Assembly (NCBI GenBank): GCA_023078555.1
Contig: CM041201.1
Location: 2,363,713 to 2,427,712, forward strand
Direction of reading: 5' to 3'
Source of the DNA: Ulva prolifera
Lineage: Eukaryota; Chlorophyta; Ulvophyceae; Ulvales; Ulvaceae
Length of the DNA stretch: 64,000 nt
Under the pieces are notes generated by a model that was not told the DNA's origin, ran no database searches, and was given only the letters and a program-made list of their open reading frames with translations. Position 1 is the stretch's first letter. Each line of letters opens with the position of its first letter. Below are positions 1-14,628 of the stretch, piece after piece. The position numbers and the translations under genes are program-made.

Positions 1-3000
1 TGCCGCGTGCGCAGCTGCAGACAACATGTGCATACCATACCGGGATCCGGAGCGGGATCCGGAGCGAGTCCCGCGGTCGCCAGGCACGCGCTTCAGAAAT
101 CGTACCTCGATCACTTTTGAAGGCAAAGCTCACTCAGTGCGAGAGATCATCCCATCGGGCCCGAGCCACAGCCATCTGCGTGCCACTTTCCTCGACGAAG
201 TCAGGTCGACAATAGGTGAGAGAGCGCTAGCGCCGCTGCGTGCAGGAGCAAACAAGGAGTTTATGCATGTGCAGCTCGTGAACCCGGTGCAGCCGCATTT
301 ATGATGCAGCAGGGACGGCGTCGAAGCCGACGGCAACATGTGCAGCCAACTACGCTTGCGCCCTCAAGACGGGTTACGCCGCGTAAGTTACCAACTGACG
401 CGGTGTGAAGTAGCGCTACAGTGCAAGCATCGCGCTGACAGGAAGCTGTGCACTAGTACTGTTGAGCGATCGCGGCAGGCTGCGTTGGCGTTGTGCCATG
501 CAATGGCTGGAGCTCAGGACATTTGTTTGCAGGTGGAAGTCTGCTGCATGCTCCGCGGTTCCATTCGTGTGCTACACCAAGATCTTGAAACGTCCCAAGC
601 ATGCTGCAGCACTGCCAGCTGCATAGCCAGAATCGAAGTCTGGTCGGCTTCAAACTCCTGCACATGTCACATAAGGTAACCCAACGTGTGCAACCCAGGC
701 CATAGCAACACCACCAACAGCCGCCGACAACATGGTCCGGGAAGTGACGTGCGTGCACAAAAGAAGGACATCAATGCATGCACACAGCATGCGGCGCCTG
801 GCCCACACGCAGCCTGGGTACGGTGCGGCGTGGGTCGGCGGGGCTGCGCGGCGGTGTGCCGGGCTGGCGTACACTACAAGGATGGTAGGCAGGTGATGCT
901 GTACATTATCAGTGACACATTGCCGGCTGAACAGAAGGCAAACAGTGTCCAGATGTGTATGAACTGTATGGCGATCGACGCACGAGTGGCCGTGTGATGT
1001 ACAGCTACCGTGCTGTCTGACCGGGATGTGAACGGTGCTGTTGCACGGTCGACGCGCTGCGAGTGTAGCGAATGTACACTTCTGCGCTACGAGTGCGCGA
1101 GCTGTCCATTCAATCCTCTGAAATGTTCACGAGTGGCTGGGTGATGTGCACTTCGAATTCGGCCTGTGTCATGCAGTGCACGTGGACCGGCAAGATGCGC
1201 TCGTCGTGAACATTCCCCGCATGGAGAGTTCACGTCCATAAACATCGGCGCATTGCTGACATTCTTTCATGAATAATGTACTCGTCAGACGTAGGCTACG
1301 AGTGCTGTTATACCACAATGATGTACAGTTGGTGGACGCGACATGCGATAGCAGATACCCGGTCATGCGGTCCGTGTGTAGGCTGCAGCTGCTTAACATG
1401 ATCTTCTATTGTACGTACAATAGTTATTGCCGATCATATCAGGCCACTCTGGCACTAGTGTCCGTGCCGTCGCACTGGCATCCGCTGAGGTACCCGGCTC
1501 TCCGGAACATGGCACAGTCAACACAGGTATACATTATGTGCACTTACTAACGCTAAACATGTGGAGCAGCTATGCAGAGTGTTTGGCACGCTGCGCAGGC
1601 AGCTGCACTGCGCGTGCCAACACGGCATCAGAGTTTTTTACCACGGCACGACGAAACAGCAGCGACACCGACAACTAACCAGACAAATTGCTGCTGAATA
1701 AGCTTGTTGTGCTTGATGATGTTCTTGAGCAAGGCTGAGCATGAGGATGTGTACACTGCGGACAAGACGGAACGTACAGCTGCAGGTACAATGTCTGCAT
1801 ATGCACGATATCGTGCATCCCCAGTCACAGTGCAGCAAAGTATTGATTTTTGTCAGCTGCTACCAGTGCAGCAGCACATATGTGCATTGTGCCTTCCACA
1901 GCACTACCGACGGCGTGTAGCCGTACGTCGCAGATCGACACTGCACGATCACAAGCATTCGACATTATGCTATGCCTACCGCAAGAGGACTAGCTGTAGA
2001 GAATGCAGCTGAGAGAAATGCAATCGACATAACAGTGCCTTGCGCGGATTTTCTCATGTCTGCCGACGTTCACCTGACACTTGTCGTCAGCGTTGACCGT
2101 CAAATCAATTACTATCGTTAATTGAAACATTGGCTCAATCTTTGATCTGTCCTTTGATGTATACTATGCGCAACAGTGACGGGCACAACCAGCAGGTCAC
2201 ACTTCCGCGAACAAACCAGTATTGGCGTAACAAAACCACAATGGAGTGCAGTGAGCGCCTCGTTCAGCAAACAGTAATATGCAGGTAGCAATGTAACACG
2301 CTTTTCACCTTCGTTGAGTGTCATGCTTCTGTTATCGAGTTGACAGTTCAGACGACGCCGCGACTCTGCTGCGCACTTGTCGTGCTTGTGCAGAGTGGTA
2401 TGCAGCGAAAGCTGTAGATTCCGTGTGGATTGTTGATTGTGGCGTGGAGCTGGACACGCACCGTTGGTAGGAGCCAGTCAAATGATGCACAGTCATGCTG
2501 TTCAACACCATGTGCATTGCTCGTCACCTGTGGTCACGTATGAAAGCCTGCCCTGAAATTCTGCCCACGTCCGAGCCTGCCTGCTAAGCGCTGGCTGTCG
2601 TTGACTGATACAAGTGCCACCTGGGTCCATCCTGTAATGAAGTGACGTCAAGATTTCCTACACGGCTCGGCGATGCATGGGTCCTGGTCAGCAAATCTGA
2701 CCCAATCACATCACATCCCTGGCAGGTGTCACGGAGCCAGACACGTCGGCGAGCATGGCAGATAAATCGCATGTTTCGAATTCCCGCCAGACAGCTCTCC
2801 AGAGGTCAGCTCTCAGAGGCCAAGCGTTACAGGACAGGACCTTCTCATGCCTGAGCACCATTCTGGAACTGCAGCAGCACAGGACCAAGGCTGCTAAAGA
2901 CTCATCAATGCAGAGCTGGCTGAATGTGACCAGCATGACTTGGACTGCTCCGCCAGGCGCCAGCCGCGCCCACTGACACTACCTTGAATACTCACACATC

Positions 3001-3320
3001 ACGCGAGTGGTGCTTGCCTGACTTTGCCCGCGTCGGTTCGGCAAGCCGGTGCTGGCCATCAGGTCTTTGAATGCACCACAAAAGAAGAAAAGGAAAAAGG
3101 AAATGCGGGCTCTCATGCTTGACTGAAAACCATGCCGGCCTCTGCTCGGCATAGCCAACCATCAGGCACACACACGACCATACAGCGACGCACAGAAGAA
3201 AATCGAAACGATTTGTCCATTGAAAAAGTCTCTTGGAAAGCTCGCAGTCATCCAATACATGGCACAACCCTGGCAATGCAGTCTGGGAGTCCTGGCCACA
3301 GGCCGGCCATAGGCCGGTGA
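1..3320. other. Unit A left flank, no recognisable gene
   Basis: No open frame here shows a family motif, conserved exon or codon pattern I recognise. The frames present are short and overlap on both strands. Positions 50-73 hold a 12-bp direct repeat (about two copies of GGGATCCGGAGC) that is absent from unit B. The stretch 865-2,418 occurs in units A and C but is replaced in unit B by a retrotransposon fragment. Parts may be 3' untranslated sequence of the minus-strand starch synthase fragment that ends at 3,515. Confidence 0.5.
1406..1423. repeat. Perfect 18-bp palindrome
   Basis: CTATTGTACGTACAATAG reads identically on both strands. It recurs at 37,744-37,761 in unit C. It lies in a region without a recognised gene and could be a protein-binding site or chance; nothing around it decides this. 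Confidence 0.6.
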
Positions 3321-3514
3321 GCGCATCAACACGGTGAGCGCATCCTTGTGGCGACGGTGGTAGGCAAGGGCTGTCTCATCAAGCACGCGGCAGCGGCAGC
3401 CACCGGCTCGGCATGCGCCACTCGCGCCGCCGTCACATGCCCCAAGCCAGACCACTGGCGCATGAACCGTGCATACCAACACGCTGAGGCTGTCCTGCCG
3501 TGGGCGCTCACCCC

Positions 3515-4811
3515 TCAGCGCTGCCTCTCGCAATCACTAGCCTCCCGCCCCTGTGTTTGCGCCGGCGCGTCCGCATCATCGACGCGCTCCGCTGCTACCG
3601 GCGGCCCCTCCCCGCCGTCATCATCGGAGCTCTCTGGGAAGCCCTCGGCAACGGAGGTGATGAGCTCGTGCCAGCTCGCGGCGGGCGCGTCCCAGCCGAC
3701 GTCGGCGCGCATGCCCCCCTGCTGCATGCGGCGGAACCGCGCGGTGCCGACCTCGGCGATCGCGCGGTCGAGGGCGCGGCGCAGGCGCATCACGCACGCA
3801 GCCGCCTCGCTCGCGTCGCCGCCGATGCTGATGCGGCCGGCCTCGTAGCCAAAGGCACGCGCGGCGGGCTTGTCTACCGGCACCGGCAGCGGTGCTCCGA
3901 GGGGCCCCTGGACAGACCCAACCCTAACATCGACACAAGATGAGCGGCCGCGCTGAAGCATTATCGCATGCATGAGTTTGGCACCATTCTCCAGTTACAC
4001 CGAGCACATGCGGACTGCTGCTTTCCCGGTGCTGCCCGCCTTGCCACTTTTATCCTTGTAACACCAATCGCATGCAGATCAAGTCACGATTGACCCAATT
4101 CGAACACAACCAGCACACAGTATGGCACAGCACAGCGGCCGTACCTGGCCGCGGCTAGTGCCGGACAGAAGGAAGCGCCCGGCGACGATGTCCCGGAGGC
4201 CCCCGGTCGACGCGACGACCGGCACCGCACCGTAGCGCAGCGCGGCCAGTGCGACGAGGCCGCACGGCTCGAAGCGCGACGGCACAACCAGGATGTCGGC
4301 GGCGGCCACGAGGCGGTGCGCGAGGCGCTCGTCGAAGCGCACGACGGCCGCCGCGCGCCGCGGCAGCGCCCGCGGCAGGAACCGCAGCTCCCGCTCCAGC
4401 TGCTCGTCGCCGGTGCCCATCAGCACGACCTGCCACCGTGCCTCCTGCGCCGCAGCGTCCCCGCCCGCGGCGGCCACTGCGTCCGCACCCTGCACCACAA
4501 CAGCATCCGCCATGGCGGCCCGATCTCCCCTCGCCGACAAGCTCTCCATGCATACGATCACGGGTCGTCGCGGCTCAGAGGCTCTGTGTATCTCACGCCG
4601 GCATGCAAAACGCATACTTTCCGGACTGCAGGGGTCACATGCAGAGATGCAGCGCACAGCACAGCGTGCAAAGCACGCGGAGGCGTACCTGCGGCCCGAG
4701 CTTGCGTACGAGCGTCTCACGCGCGAGCTCCTCCGGCCCGACGCAGCTGTGCAGCGCCTTGAGCAGAACGTCCACGCCCTTCTGGTGCGTGAGGCGGCCG
4801 ACGTACGCTAT
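3515..4811 (-). pseudogene. Starch synthase (GT5, granule-bound type), C-terminal fragment, unit A
   Basis: Three minus-strand exons join in phase: 4,689-4,811, 4,145-4,489 and 3,515-3,907, giving about 286 residues. Donors read CAG|GTAC and acceptors CAG. Exon 1 carries the GRLTHQKG motif (starch synthase GRLxxQKG). Exon 2 has LMGTGDEQ, the nucleotide-binding segment [10 protein letters not shown] and STGGLRD. The last exon has GYEAGRISIGG and the family's C-terminal W..PA..W block. The enzyme transfers glucose from ADP-glucose to glucan in the plastid. The N-terminal half with the KTGGLGDV site is not in the window; plus-strand SDR sequence begins at 5,735. The reading frame is open, so this is a truncated copy rather than a decayed one, but it cannot encode a complete enzyme. 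Copies lie at 29,263-30,092 and 39,853-40,827. Confidence 0.85.
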
Positions 4812-4829
4812 CTGGGCTGAGCGGCGGGC

Positions 4830-5734
4830 CCGCCATACACATGTTGAACACTGCCTCGCCGCGCTGCTTCCCGATGGTCTCCACAGCAGGGCTCCCGGCA
4901 CAAGATCTGACCGGTGATTGCCGTTGCCGTTGCCGACCCAAGCCCCCAGACCCCAACCCGCCCCCCCTTCCGCAGCCGTCCCCACCTCAATCCCCGCGTC
5001 CGATCAGGTCAGCCCCGAGCGGCAGGGCACCACGGCAGCGTCTTCATCCGCCTGCCTGCCTAGGCCAATACACGCCCAAGCCACGGCACCCTCGGGACGT
5101 GCCCGGGCGCTGGATCACGCGGAACAGGCGGCGCGCGACGGCCGGCAAAGTACTCCCACCGGAAACCAACGGCGAGCAACGGGAGATGCACCCCACACAT
5201 GTGTGTGCAGTGGCCTCGGTGAGTGCTGATGTGTTCGGTTGCATGGGTGTGTTGGTCTGTGCTGCGTGTTGCTGGTAGTGTGGGTATGAGATTCCCCTGC
5301 TTGTTGCCTGCGGTGCTACGTGCCTCGCTTGCTTTGTCTTTGTATCACATGTGTACGATGCTACGCCAAGCATGACAGCAGAGCTTGCTTCTGAACATGG
5401 AGTCACTCCTGGCTCAAAGCAGCTGCCTGGAAGAGAGGATCCCCTACATCACCGAAAGAATGACGCTGATACACAGCCGTCGAGCATGTACATGTGGCAT
5501 AGACGTGTTGATGTTTGTTGCAGTGTCCGAAAGCATTGAGCGAGCGCCTGCATGTGGCGCTGGGAGAGGAACGTCAGAAGCGGAAGCAGCGCATTCGAGA
5601 CCAAACCCCGCCTCCATGTGTACCTTCTGTCATTAATAATGTCAAGGCTTCCAAGGCAAGGTCGAGTACCGCACTGCTGAAGAGTCACAGCGGAGCATGT
5701 GGAATGAATCTCACCTGAACTGAAGCGCGGCACG
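4830..5734. other. Junction region between starch synthase fragment and SDR0
   Basis: The first part (about 4,830-5,170) is GC-rich and would be starch synthase intron or upstream sequence; I find no further GT5 exon. From about 5,340 it is alignable, with many differences, to 10,820-11,183 upstream of SDR1 in unit A, including a shared stretch ending CAGCGCATTCGAG. It therefore looks like a duplicated SDR promoter region. Confidence 0.5.
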
Positions 5735-7304
5735 ATGGCTGACCGCACATTTGAATGGTTCGGACTGGATACCAAATGTGTTCTGGTCACTGGAGGCTCG
5801 AAAGGTGTGTTCATGATGACGATAGCGTCGCTGCCATAGCTAAGCATGTCAGTGCACATTGTCTACAGGAACAGCAGTGTCGGGCTTGATCACGTTTCCG
5901 TCGGCAATCACTTGGCACGCGCGCTGTGCTTGCCTAAACGTTGAAGACTTTAAAAGGAATTATCAGGTGGCATAATTCGCATGTCTCGACCTAGTTGGCT
6001 TTCATTACGTTGAAGGTGCAATCGGCGTGTCGATCAGCGGTAATGCAACGCACCGGGCCGTTCAATTTCTCGAACGCAGAGCCACGAACCTGGCTGTAAG
6101 AGGCCTCTTTGAAGATTCATGCTGGTCATGTGACTCATAGTGCTGCATCTTTGCAGGCATTGGCAAAGCTGCTGTCAGGGAATCTGCTGCGGTAGGAGCT
6201 CGAGTGTATACATGCTCGAGAGACCAGGCGGACCTAGACACTGTGCTGCAGCCTCTGAAGGCCAGAGGTCTACCAGTGGAAGGCTCCCGGGCAAATTTCA
6301 CTGACACAGGCGCAGCTGGGCATCTGGTCAGTCAAGCTCTTGCCTTCTTCAGAGGTGTGTCACAGACCACTGCCACCTTCATCCTTGTAACACAGACCAC
6401 TTCTGAGCACCAGAAGTAACATCTGCTGGCACCGAATCCCATACCACTCTCATCAGCAAGCCTGCTGCTGGCCAGCTGGCACAGTCACCTGCTCACGACG
6501 TTTGCCAAATGCAGCTTCGACGTGGCAGGCAATGTGTATGTCGCTGAGCTAGTAGATCATGAGTGTTTGTCGTCGCATGCGCAAGGCCTGAACTCACGCT
6601 AGTGGCATGCTGTGTTCTGGAGATTCTATGATATGCCGGGATGTCATCAGCTGTCCGGACATGGAAGGTGAGGGCACAACCAATCGAACTTCGCTTGAAA
6701 TTCCAACACTCACGCAGCTGGCATTGATCCCGTATCTCCTAGGAGCTCCTGCACCAGTCATTTACGTTTACTTCACCTCAGTTGCAAACGGGCTCAACCA
6801 TGATTCCAGGGCAGCTGGATGTTCTCGTCAACAATGCCGGCTGAGGATGCGAGCGCAAAGGACTTTGACGTCATGATGGCACCCAACGTGCGCTCCGCGC
6901 CGCACCTCTGCCAGCTCCAGCTCACCATCGATCATCTTCAACTCCTCCGTGGCCGGCGGCCCGCTGGCGCTATGGAGCGGGTGCGTCTATGGCACGAAGA
7001 AAGGTATGCCCCGGGCGCATTGTCAACATCCAGGCTTTCAATGATGTTGACCTCCCAGGACAACATGCATCGGCGGAGAAATCACACGGGGCTTCTCATG
7101 GGGCAAGCGCAGAAACAACGGAATCGTCAACCACAAGAAATGCTACTCACGGCGGGTTGCATAGAATCTGATGTGCACCGTGGCACGCACCAGGGAAGCG
7201 CACTGTTCAACAGCCTTTACCAGCACAGCGGGATGCATGCAGCGGCGCTGAACCAGCTGACTCGGAGCCTTGCGTTGGGTGCGGGATCCGCGTCAACGCG
7301 GTCG

Positions 7305-7305
<1 letters not shown>
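5735..7305 (+). pseudogene. SDR0: decayed tropinone-reductase-like short-chain dehydrogenase
   Basis: This has the same exon layout as SDR1. Exon 1 (5,735-5,804) has TGGSK of the cofactor loop. Exon 2 (6,157-6,354) keeps the full 198 bp and starts GIGKAAVRE. Exon 3 (6,810-7,003) is 194 bp against 237 bp in SDR1. The 43-bp loss brings a stop right after NNAG and turns the catalytic YxxxK region into YGTKK. Exon 4 begins at about 7,248 (ALNQLTRSL) but is scrambled, then runs directly into a Ca2+-ATPase exon at about 7,305. No last exon is present. Splice sites for exons 1-3 are still consensus, so transcription is possible, but no working enzyme can be made. Confidence 0.85.
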
Positions 7306-10346
<3,041 letters not shown>

Positions 10347-10477
10347 GGTGTTGTGGACAAATGGGCGTTGTGGCCGTGGCGCTGCGATGCAGCCTGTTCA
10401 GAGGGTTCTCTGCCGAAGACTAAACAGGTACACCTGCCGAACAGATTTATGGTGTGGGGTTGGGGGGTTGGGAGGGT

Positions 10478-10478
<1 letters not shown>

Positions 10479-10508
<30 letters not shown>
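10479..10508 (+). repeat. Poly-G run (30 G)
   Basis: An uninterrupted run of about 30 G lies 130 bp after the ATPase stop codon. The homologous position in unit C has 28 G, a T and 7 G (44,925-44,960). The run could form G-quadruplexes, and its exact length is prone to sequencing error. Confidence 0.85.
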
Positions 10509-10509
<1 letters not shown>

Positions 10510-11195
10510 TAGATGACGTGGCAGTGCAGAAGTCCAATACAGAGTGTGTACATGGGCAGCCCTAGCCAGGCCAGCCAAAACGGACATGGCCAGTGTGTCG
10601 GTGGTTGTCTGTCGCGATTGCAAGCCTCCTGAGCAACCAATGCTGGAGGCGCTGCACTGTGGCGGCAGGTATCCACATGCCTGGTGTGTGTCGTAACGGC
10701 GCGGGGCTGGATCCCAAAATGCAGTAGTAGTCCTTATGGATGCATGATCTATGCAGTAGAACGGTAACATCACGTGCATGCCCATGTGCCTTGTGTAGGC
10801 CATTACAATTGCTTTGCTGCCACACATGTGTGTACAGTGCTGGCTTCTGAAGAGCTGGCTTCTGAAGAGTCCCACACCTGGCTCAAAGCAGGCATGTTTC
10901 TGCCAGAGAAATGCCCCTACATCAGCAAGTTGATACATTTATGTCACAGCTATAGAGCATCTGCATATTCCATAGATTGTTTAGCGTCTGAATCAGCGTC
11001 CGAAATTGTTGGGCTGGTGCCGGCACATACGGCAGATCAGCAGCGGCAGCAGCGCATTCGAGGCAAGTCACTGCAATTGTTTGTCTTTTGCCAACATCCA
11101 CTTCAAGGCTTGTACGGCAACGCCGACCACCACACTGCTCGACATTCGACGGAGCATTTGAGGAGAGCCCCTGACGTAGACTGATGCGCGGCACG
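10509..11195 (+). promoter_or_regulatory. Upstream region of SDR1, unit A
   Basis: This intergenic stretch between the ATPase fragment and SDR1 is conserved in unit C (44,961-45,650). A 15-bp motif CTGGCTTCTGAAGAG is tandemly doubled at about 10,843-10,873. No clear TATA box is visible. The in-frame upstream ATG at 11,184 would add four residues, but 11,196 (GATGGCTGAG) aligns with the start of SDR0 and is preferred. Confidence 0.4.
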
Positions 11196-13468
11196 ATGGC
11201 TGAGCGCACGTTTGAACGTTTCGGAATGGACAGGAAGTGTGTTCTGATCACCGGAGGCTCCAAAGGTGTGTTCATGCCGACGGTAGCGTCGCTGCTCGTG
11301 CCATGTACTTCAATGCACAGGTCTTTCATCAACAGCAGTGTCGTGTTTGCTTCTGCAATGTCGTTGTCCCATTCATGCAAGCACAACGCGCGTGCCAAGA
11401 CTGTGGAAAACATTGTAAGGAGTGATCAGCTGGCATGTAACGACATAAATGTCTTTCAATATGTTGGAGCGTAAACCGGCGTGTCGATCAGAGCGCCACA
11501 GCGGGCAATGTCACGCCCAGGACCGGCCAATGTCTAGAACGCCTAGCCACCAGAATTGCCAAAAGAGGCCTCCGCCAAAATGCATGTTAATCAGGTGTCT
11601 CACGGCGCTGCACCTCTGCAGGCATTGGCAAAGCTGCTGTCAGGGAATTCGCTGAGGTAGGAGCTCGAGTGTATACATGCTCGAGAGACCAGGCTGAGCT
11701 AGACACTGTGCTGGAGCCTCTGAAGGCTAAAGGTTTACCAGTGGCAGGATGCATGGCGGATGTCACCGACACAGACGCAGCTGAGCATCTGGTCAATCAG
11801 GCGCTCGCCTTCTTTGGAGGTGTGTCACAGATCACTGCTCAGCACCAAGGTGGAATATGTACTGGCACCGCATTCCAGATCACTGTCATGAGCATGCCTG
11901 CCGCTAGCGCAGGCCAGCCTGCGCAGTCTCCTGCTCTCGGACACTGCTGAAATGCAGCTAGTCATCGGCATGCCTGTCGCCCACCTATCACTGAGTGCAG
12001 GCCACCAAGAATGTCACCGTACACCTGAGGCCTGACCTCATGCTGGTGGCATGCCATCTCCTTGATGTCTTCTGGAGGGTAGGGACGTCATCTGCTTTTC
12101 ATCACGGAATGGAAGGGTACATCCAATGGCATTTAGCATCGAACAACGCGCAGGTGGCGATAGGCCTGCACAGCCTCCTACACACGCCCTCTACATCCTC
12201 AACCTCAGCTGCAGCTGAACCCAACGATGTCCATGATTTCAGGGCAGCTGGACGTTTTGGTCAACAACGTCGGCACGAACCGCCGCCGGCAGGCTGAGGA
12301 CGCGACTGCAGAGGACTTTGACATGATGATGGCGACCAACGTGCGCTCCTCGCTGCACCTCTGCCAGCTCTGCCGGCCACACCTTGCCAGATCCAGCACA
12401 CCGTCGATCATCTTCAACTCCTCCGTGGCCGGCGGCCCGCTGGCGCTGTGGAGCGGATGCGTCTACGGCATGACGAAAGGTAAGCCAATCCCCCCCCCAC
12501 CGGGAACGCACAGTACACAGCTATTTTTGCATCGATGTGTACCTCCCAGGATCTACATGCATTGCCTGGACATACACATGATGACACAGGGGTCTCATGG
12601 GGCAAGCGCGCAAACAGCGGAATCGGCTACCGCAAGACATGCTACTCACGGCAGCTTGCATTGAATCTGGCATGCACGGAGGCACCAGGGAACCGTGCCC
12701 TGCGGCAGCCTGTGCCAGCCCAGCGGGGTGTATGCAGCGGCGCTGAATCAGCTGACGCGGAGCCTCGCGTGCGAGTGGGCGCGGGACGGGATCCGCGTCA
12801 ACGCGGTCGCGCCGTGGTTTGCCGCGACGCCGCTCGTGCGGCAGGCGCTGCAGGACGACGGCTTCCGGCAGGGTGTGCTGGCGCGCACGCCGCTCGGCCG
12901 CATCGCCGAGCCGGAGGAGACGTCGGGCGCGCCCCCTGCCGCTCTCAGCTGCCCATGCGAGACGGATCCTGTGATGCCAAAGCGCCTCGCGATGCCGTCA
13001 TGCGAGGTCACCGCGCTGTGGTTGTGCTGGTTCTATTGCGGCCCGAACGCAGACGGTTGCGTCGGGGGTACATCAAGGGCCCCATGTTTGGCCGCGGCCT
13101 GAATTGAAAATACGCCACGGACGTTACGCTCAACATCGATCCTGGGAGATGCAGTCCACCATTGTAGTCGGGGATACCGGTGCAGCTTCGCAGTCGAGTG
13201 ACCACCAACCCCATCTGCTGCCGCCGTGGGCCACCATCAAGTCGCTGCCCGCATCAGCTGTCTTGTTCCTGCATCCAATTTGCCACCGATACACCCACGT
13301 GGGTGTGTGATGTGTGCCGGCCGGTGCTTGAGGAGGTGTGTGTGTGCAGGTGTGATGGTGTTCCTCGCCTCGGCTGCAGCGTCCTTCATCACCGGGCATG
13401 TGCTGCCCATCGACGGCGGCATGTCCGCCAATGGGTTCCACGTGGCCGCAGACTACCAGCCATGCTAG
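11196..13468 (+). CDS. SDR1: tropinone-reductase-like short-chain dehydrogenase, unit A
   Basis: Five exons: 11,196-11,265; 11,622-11,819; 12,243-12,479; 12,738-12,926; 13,350-13,468. All junctions are phase 1 and give 270 aa, the usual length for the family. Visible motifs are TGGSKGIGK (cofactor loop), a YTCSR segment whose Arg favours NADPH, NNVG, SSVAGG (catalytic Ser), YGMTK (catalytic Tyr/Lys), NAVAPW, and the C-terminal FITGHVLPIDGG. The enzyme is expected to be a soluble NAD(P)H-dependent carbonyl/hydroxyl oxidoreductase; the substrate is unknown. Introns 1-3 are GT-AG. Intron 4 works in frame only with a GC donor (G|GCGCGC at 12,927), where SDR2 of unit C has GT. A TGTAA signal follows at 13,585. 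This is the only complete SDR1 copy in the window. Confidence 0.82.
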
Positions 13469-13584
13469 CGCAAGTCGTGGTGACGTGCGCTTGAAAACTG
13501 CCACGTTTCAGACCGGCCACTGCATGGGCCCATTCACAGATTTGTAAACAAAAAGATTTTTCTGTTCGCACCCGTTGACATTTT

Positions 13585-13589
13585 TGTAA
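13585..13589 (+). terminator. Polyadenylation signal TGTAA for SDR1
   Basis: TGTAA followed by TAAAAC lies 117 bp after the SDR1 stop. TGTAA is the usual green-algal polyadenylation signal. The same sequence is kept at 47,759-47,763 after SDR1 of unit C. Confidence 0.55.
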
Positions 13590-14628
13590 TAAAACCACTC
13601 CATGGGCCCGTGTGCATGTGGTGTGCACAGAGATGGCGTGGGTGCTCGTTGTTGGGGCTGCAAAAGGACGGGCTTTCAGGGTGGCCTGCAGGATTTTTCA
13701 AAATCCACCGGGAAATATGTTTTTTGCTCCAGTCAAGGGAGTGGTGCATCCTGGGAATGCCAACAGCTACCCGATGCAACCAGTCATGTGCTGCGTCAGC
13801 ACGATTTGATTGCAGTTCTGTTCATGCATGACGTATGGGCAGTGACTATGTGCAGAATACATGAACTTGCGATTTCAAGCTACGTGTAATCACAGAATTA
13901 CAGATTTATCATGCCAAGAATTCAACAATAAATCCGTATGACCTTGCTACGGTCCCCAGCAGCATGCTGTGGCGGTAAAGCTGTGGCAATGAGGCACCAC
14001 TGGAAGGCAAAGCCGCAGTACCACTGCAAAACTGCAGCTTCCACATAAGGCTACACTAAAATCCCAAAGCGTAGGCAGGTCGCTTTTATGTCAATGTTGC
14101 TGCACCTAGGCCATGATCTGCATCCACCTCGTCAGTGTGACATGCACACTGCATGCTCGTTCACAGCACCTCTGCTGATTTCGCCTGAAAACCGACTGAA
14201 TAGAGAGCTCGCAGCAGCCAGCGCAACATCGTCAATCACGTGCGTCACATTATGTTAGTCACTCATATAGACCTGCAAGCCCGAAAGGAGGTTGTGCATA
14301 TCACTCTTTGTATTCCCTGCCATGGCTGTTGGTACCCCGACACATGTTCATGCGCGCAACACAGTTCTGCATAGTCCGGGATCCTGAGCTCGGCAGAACT
14401 ACCTGAAGAGCACTAGCAACTCGCTTTAATGAAACATGCTTCTGGTTTGACGATGGTGTTGCGTACGTGCAATAGCCGCGTTTGACTTTGCACACCCGTC
14501 GTTTGCGATCGCGATAGCGACGCTTTCTCAGGCGTATCTACAGCTCTTCTCATGTAGATCGTCAGCGATATACGAAGTGGAACTTTCTTCAACTTTTCCT
14601 CTTCTACATCGTCATATGTACTTTGACA
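13590..14628 (+). other. Intergenic region between SDR1 and SDR2, unit A
   Basis: About 1 kb without a coding frame I can support. It is conserved in unit C (47,764-48,793). The last 150 bp before SDR2 contain GCGATCGCGATAGCGACG and a pyrimidine-rich tract (about 14,581-14,605), a plausible promoter and 5' leader. Confidence 0.4.

Larger units (their letters stand above)
1..4607 (+). repeat. Near-identical 4.6-kb block, copy 1 (pairs with 36,339-40,945)
   Basis: Base-by-base reading shows the same sequence at an offset of 36,338. The differences found are at 1,249 (G versus A at 37,587 area), about 2,263 (A versus G) and about 3,273 (C versus A). The match ends abruptly after GGCATGC at 4,601-4,607. 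Copy 2 then continues with sequence equivalent to 7,370 onward. Flanking homologous regions are clearly more diverged, so this block was copied or converted recently. Confidence 0.9.

Noticed and set aside
865-2418. A DNA transposon, because the segment is in units A and C but not B
   Set aside because: No terminal inverted repeats, target duplication or transposase. Absence from B is explained by the LINE-associated deletion.
11184-11195. Upstream ATG as the SDR1 start
   Set aside because: It would add only MRGT and is not present in SDR0, while the ATG at 11,196 is shared by all SDR1-type copies.
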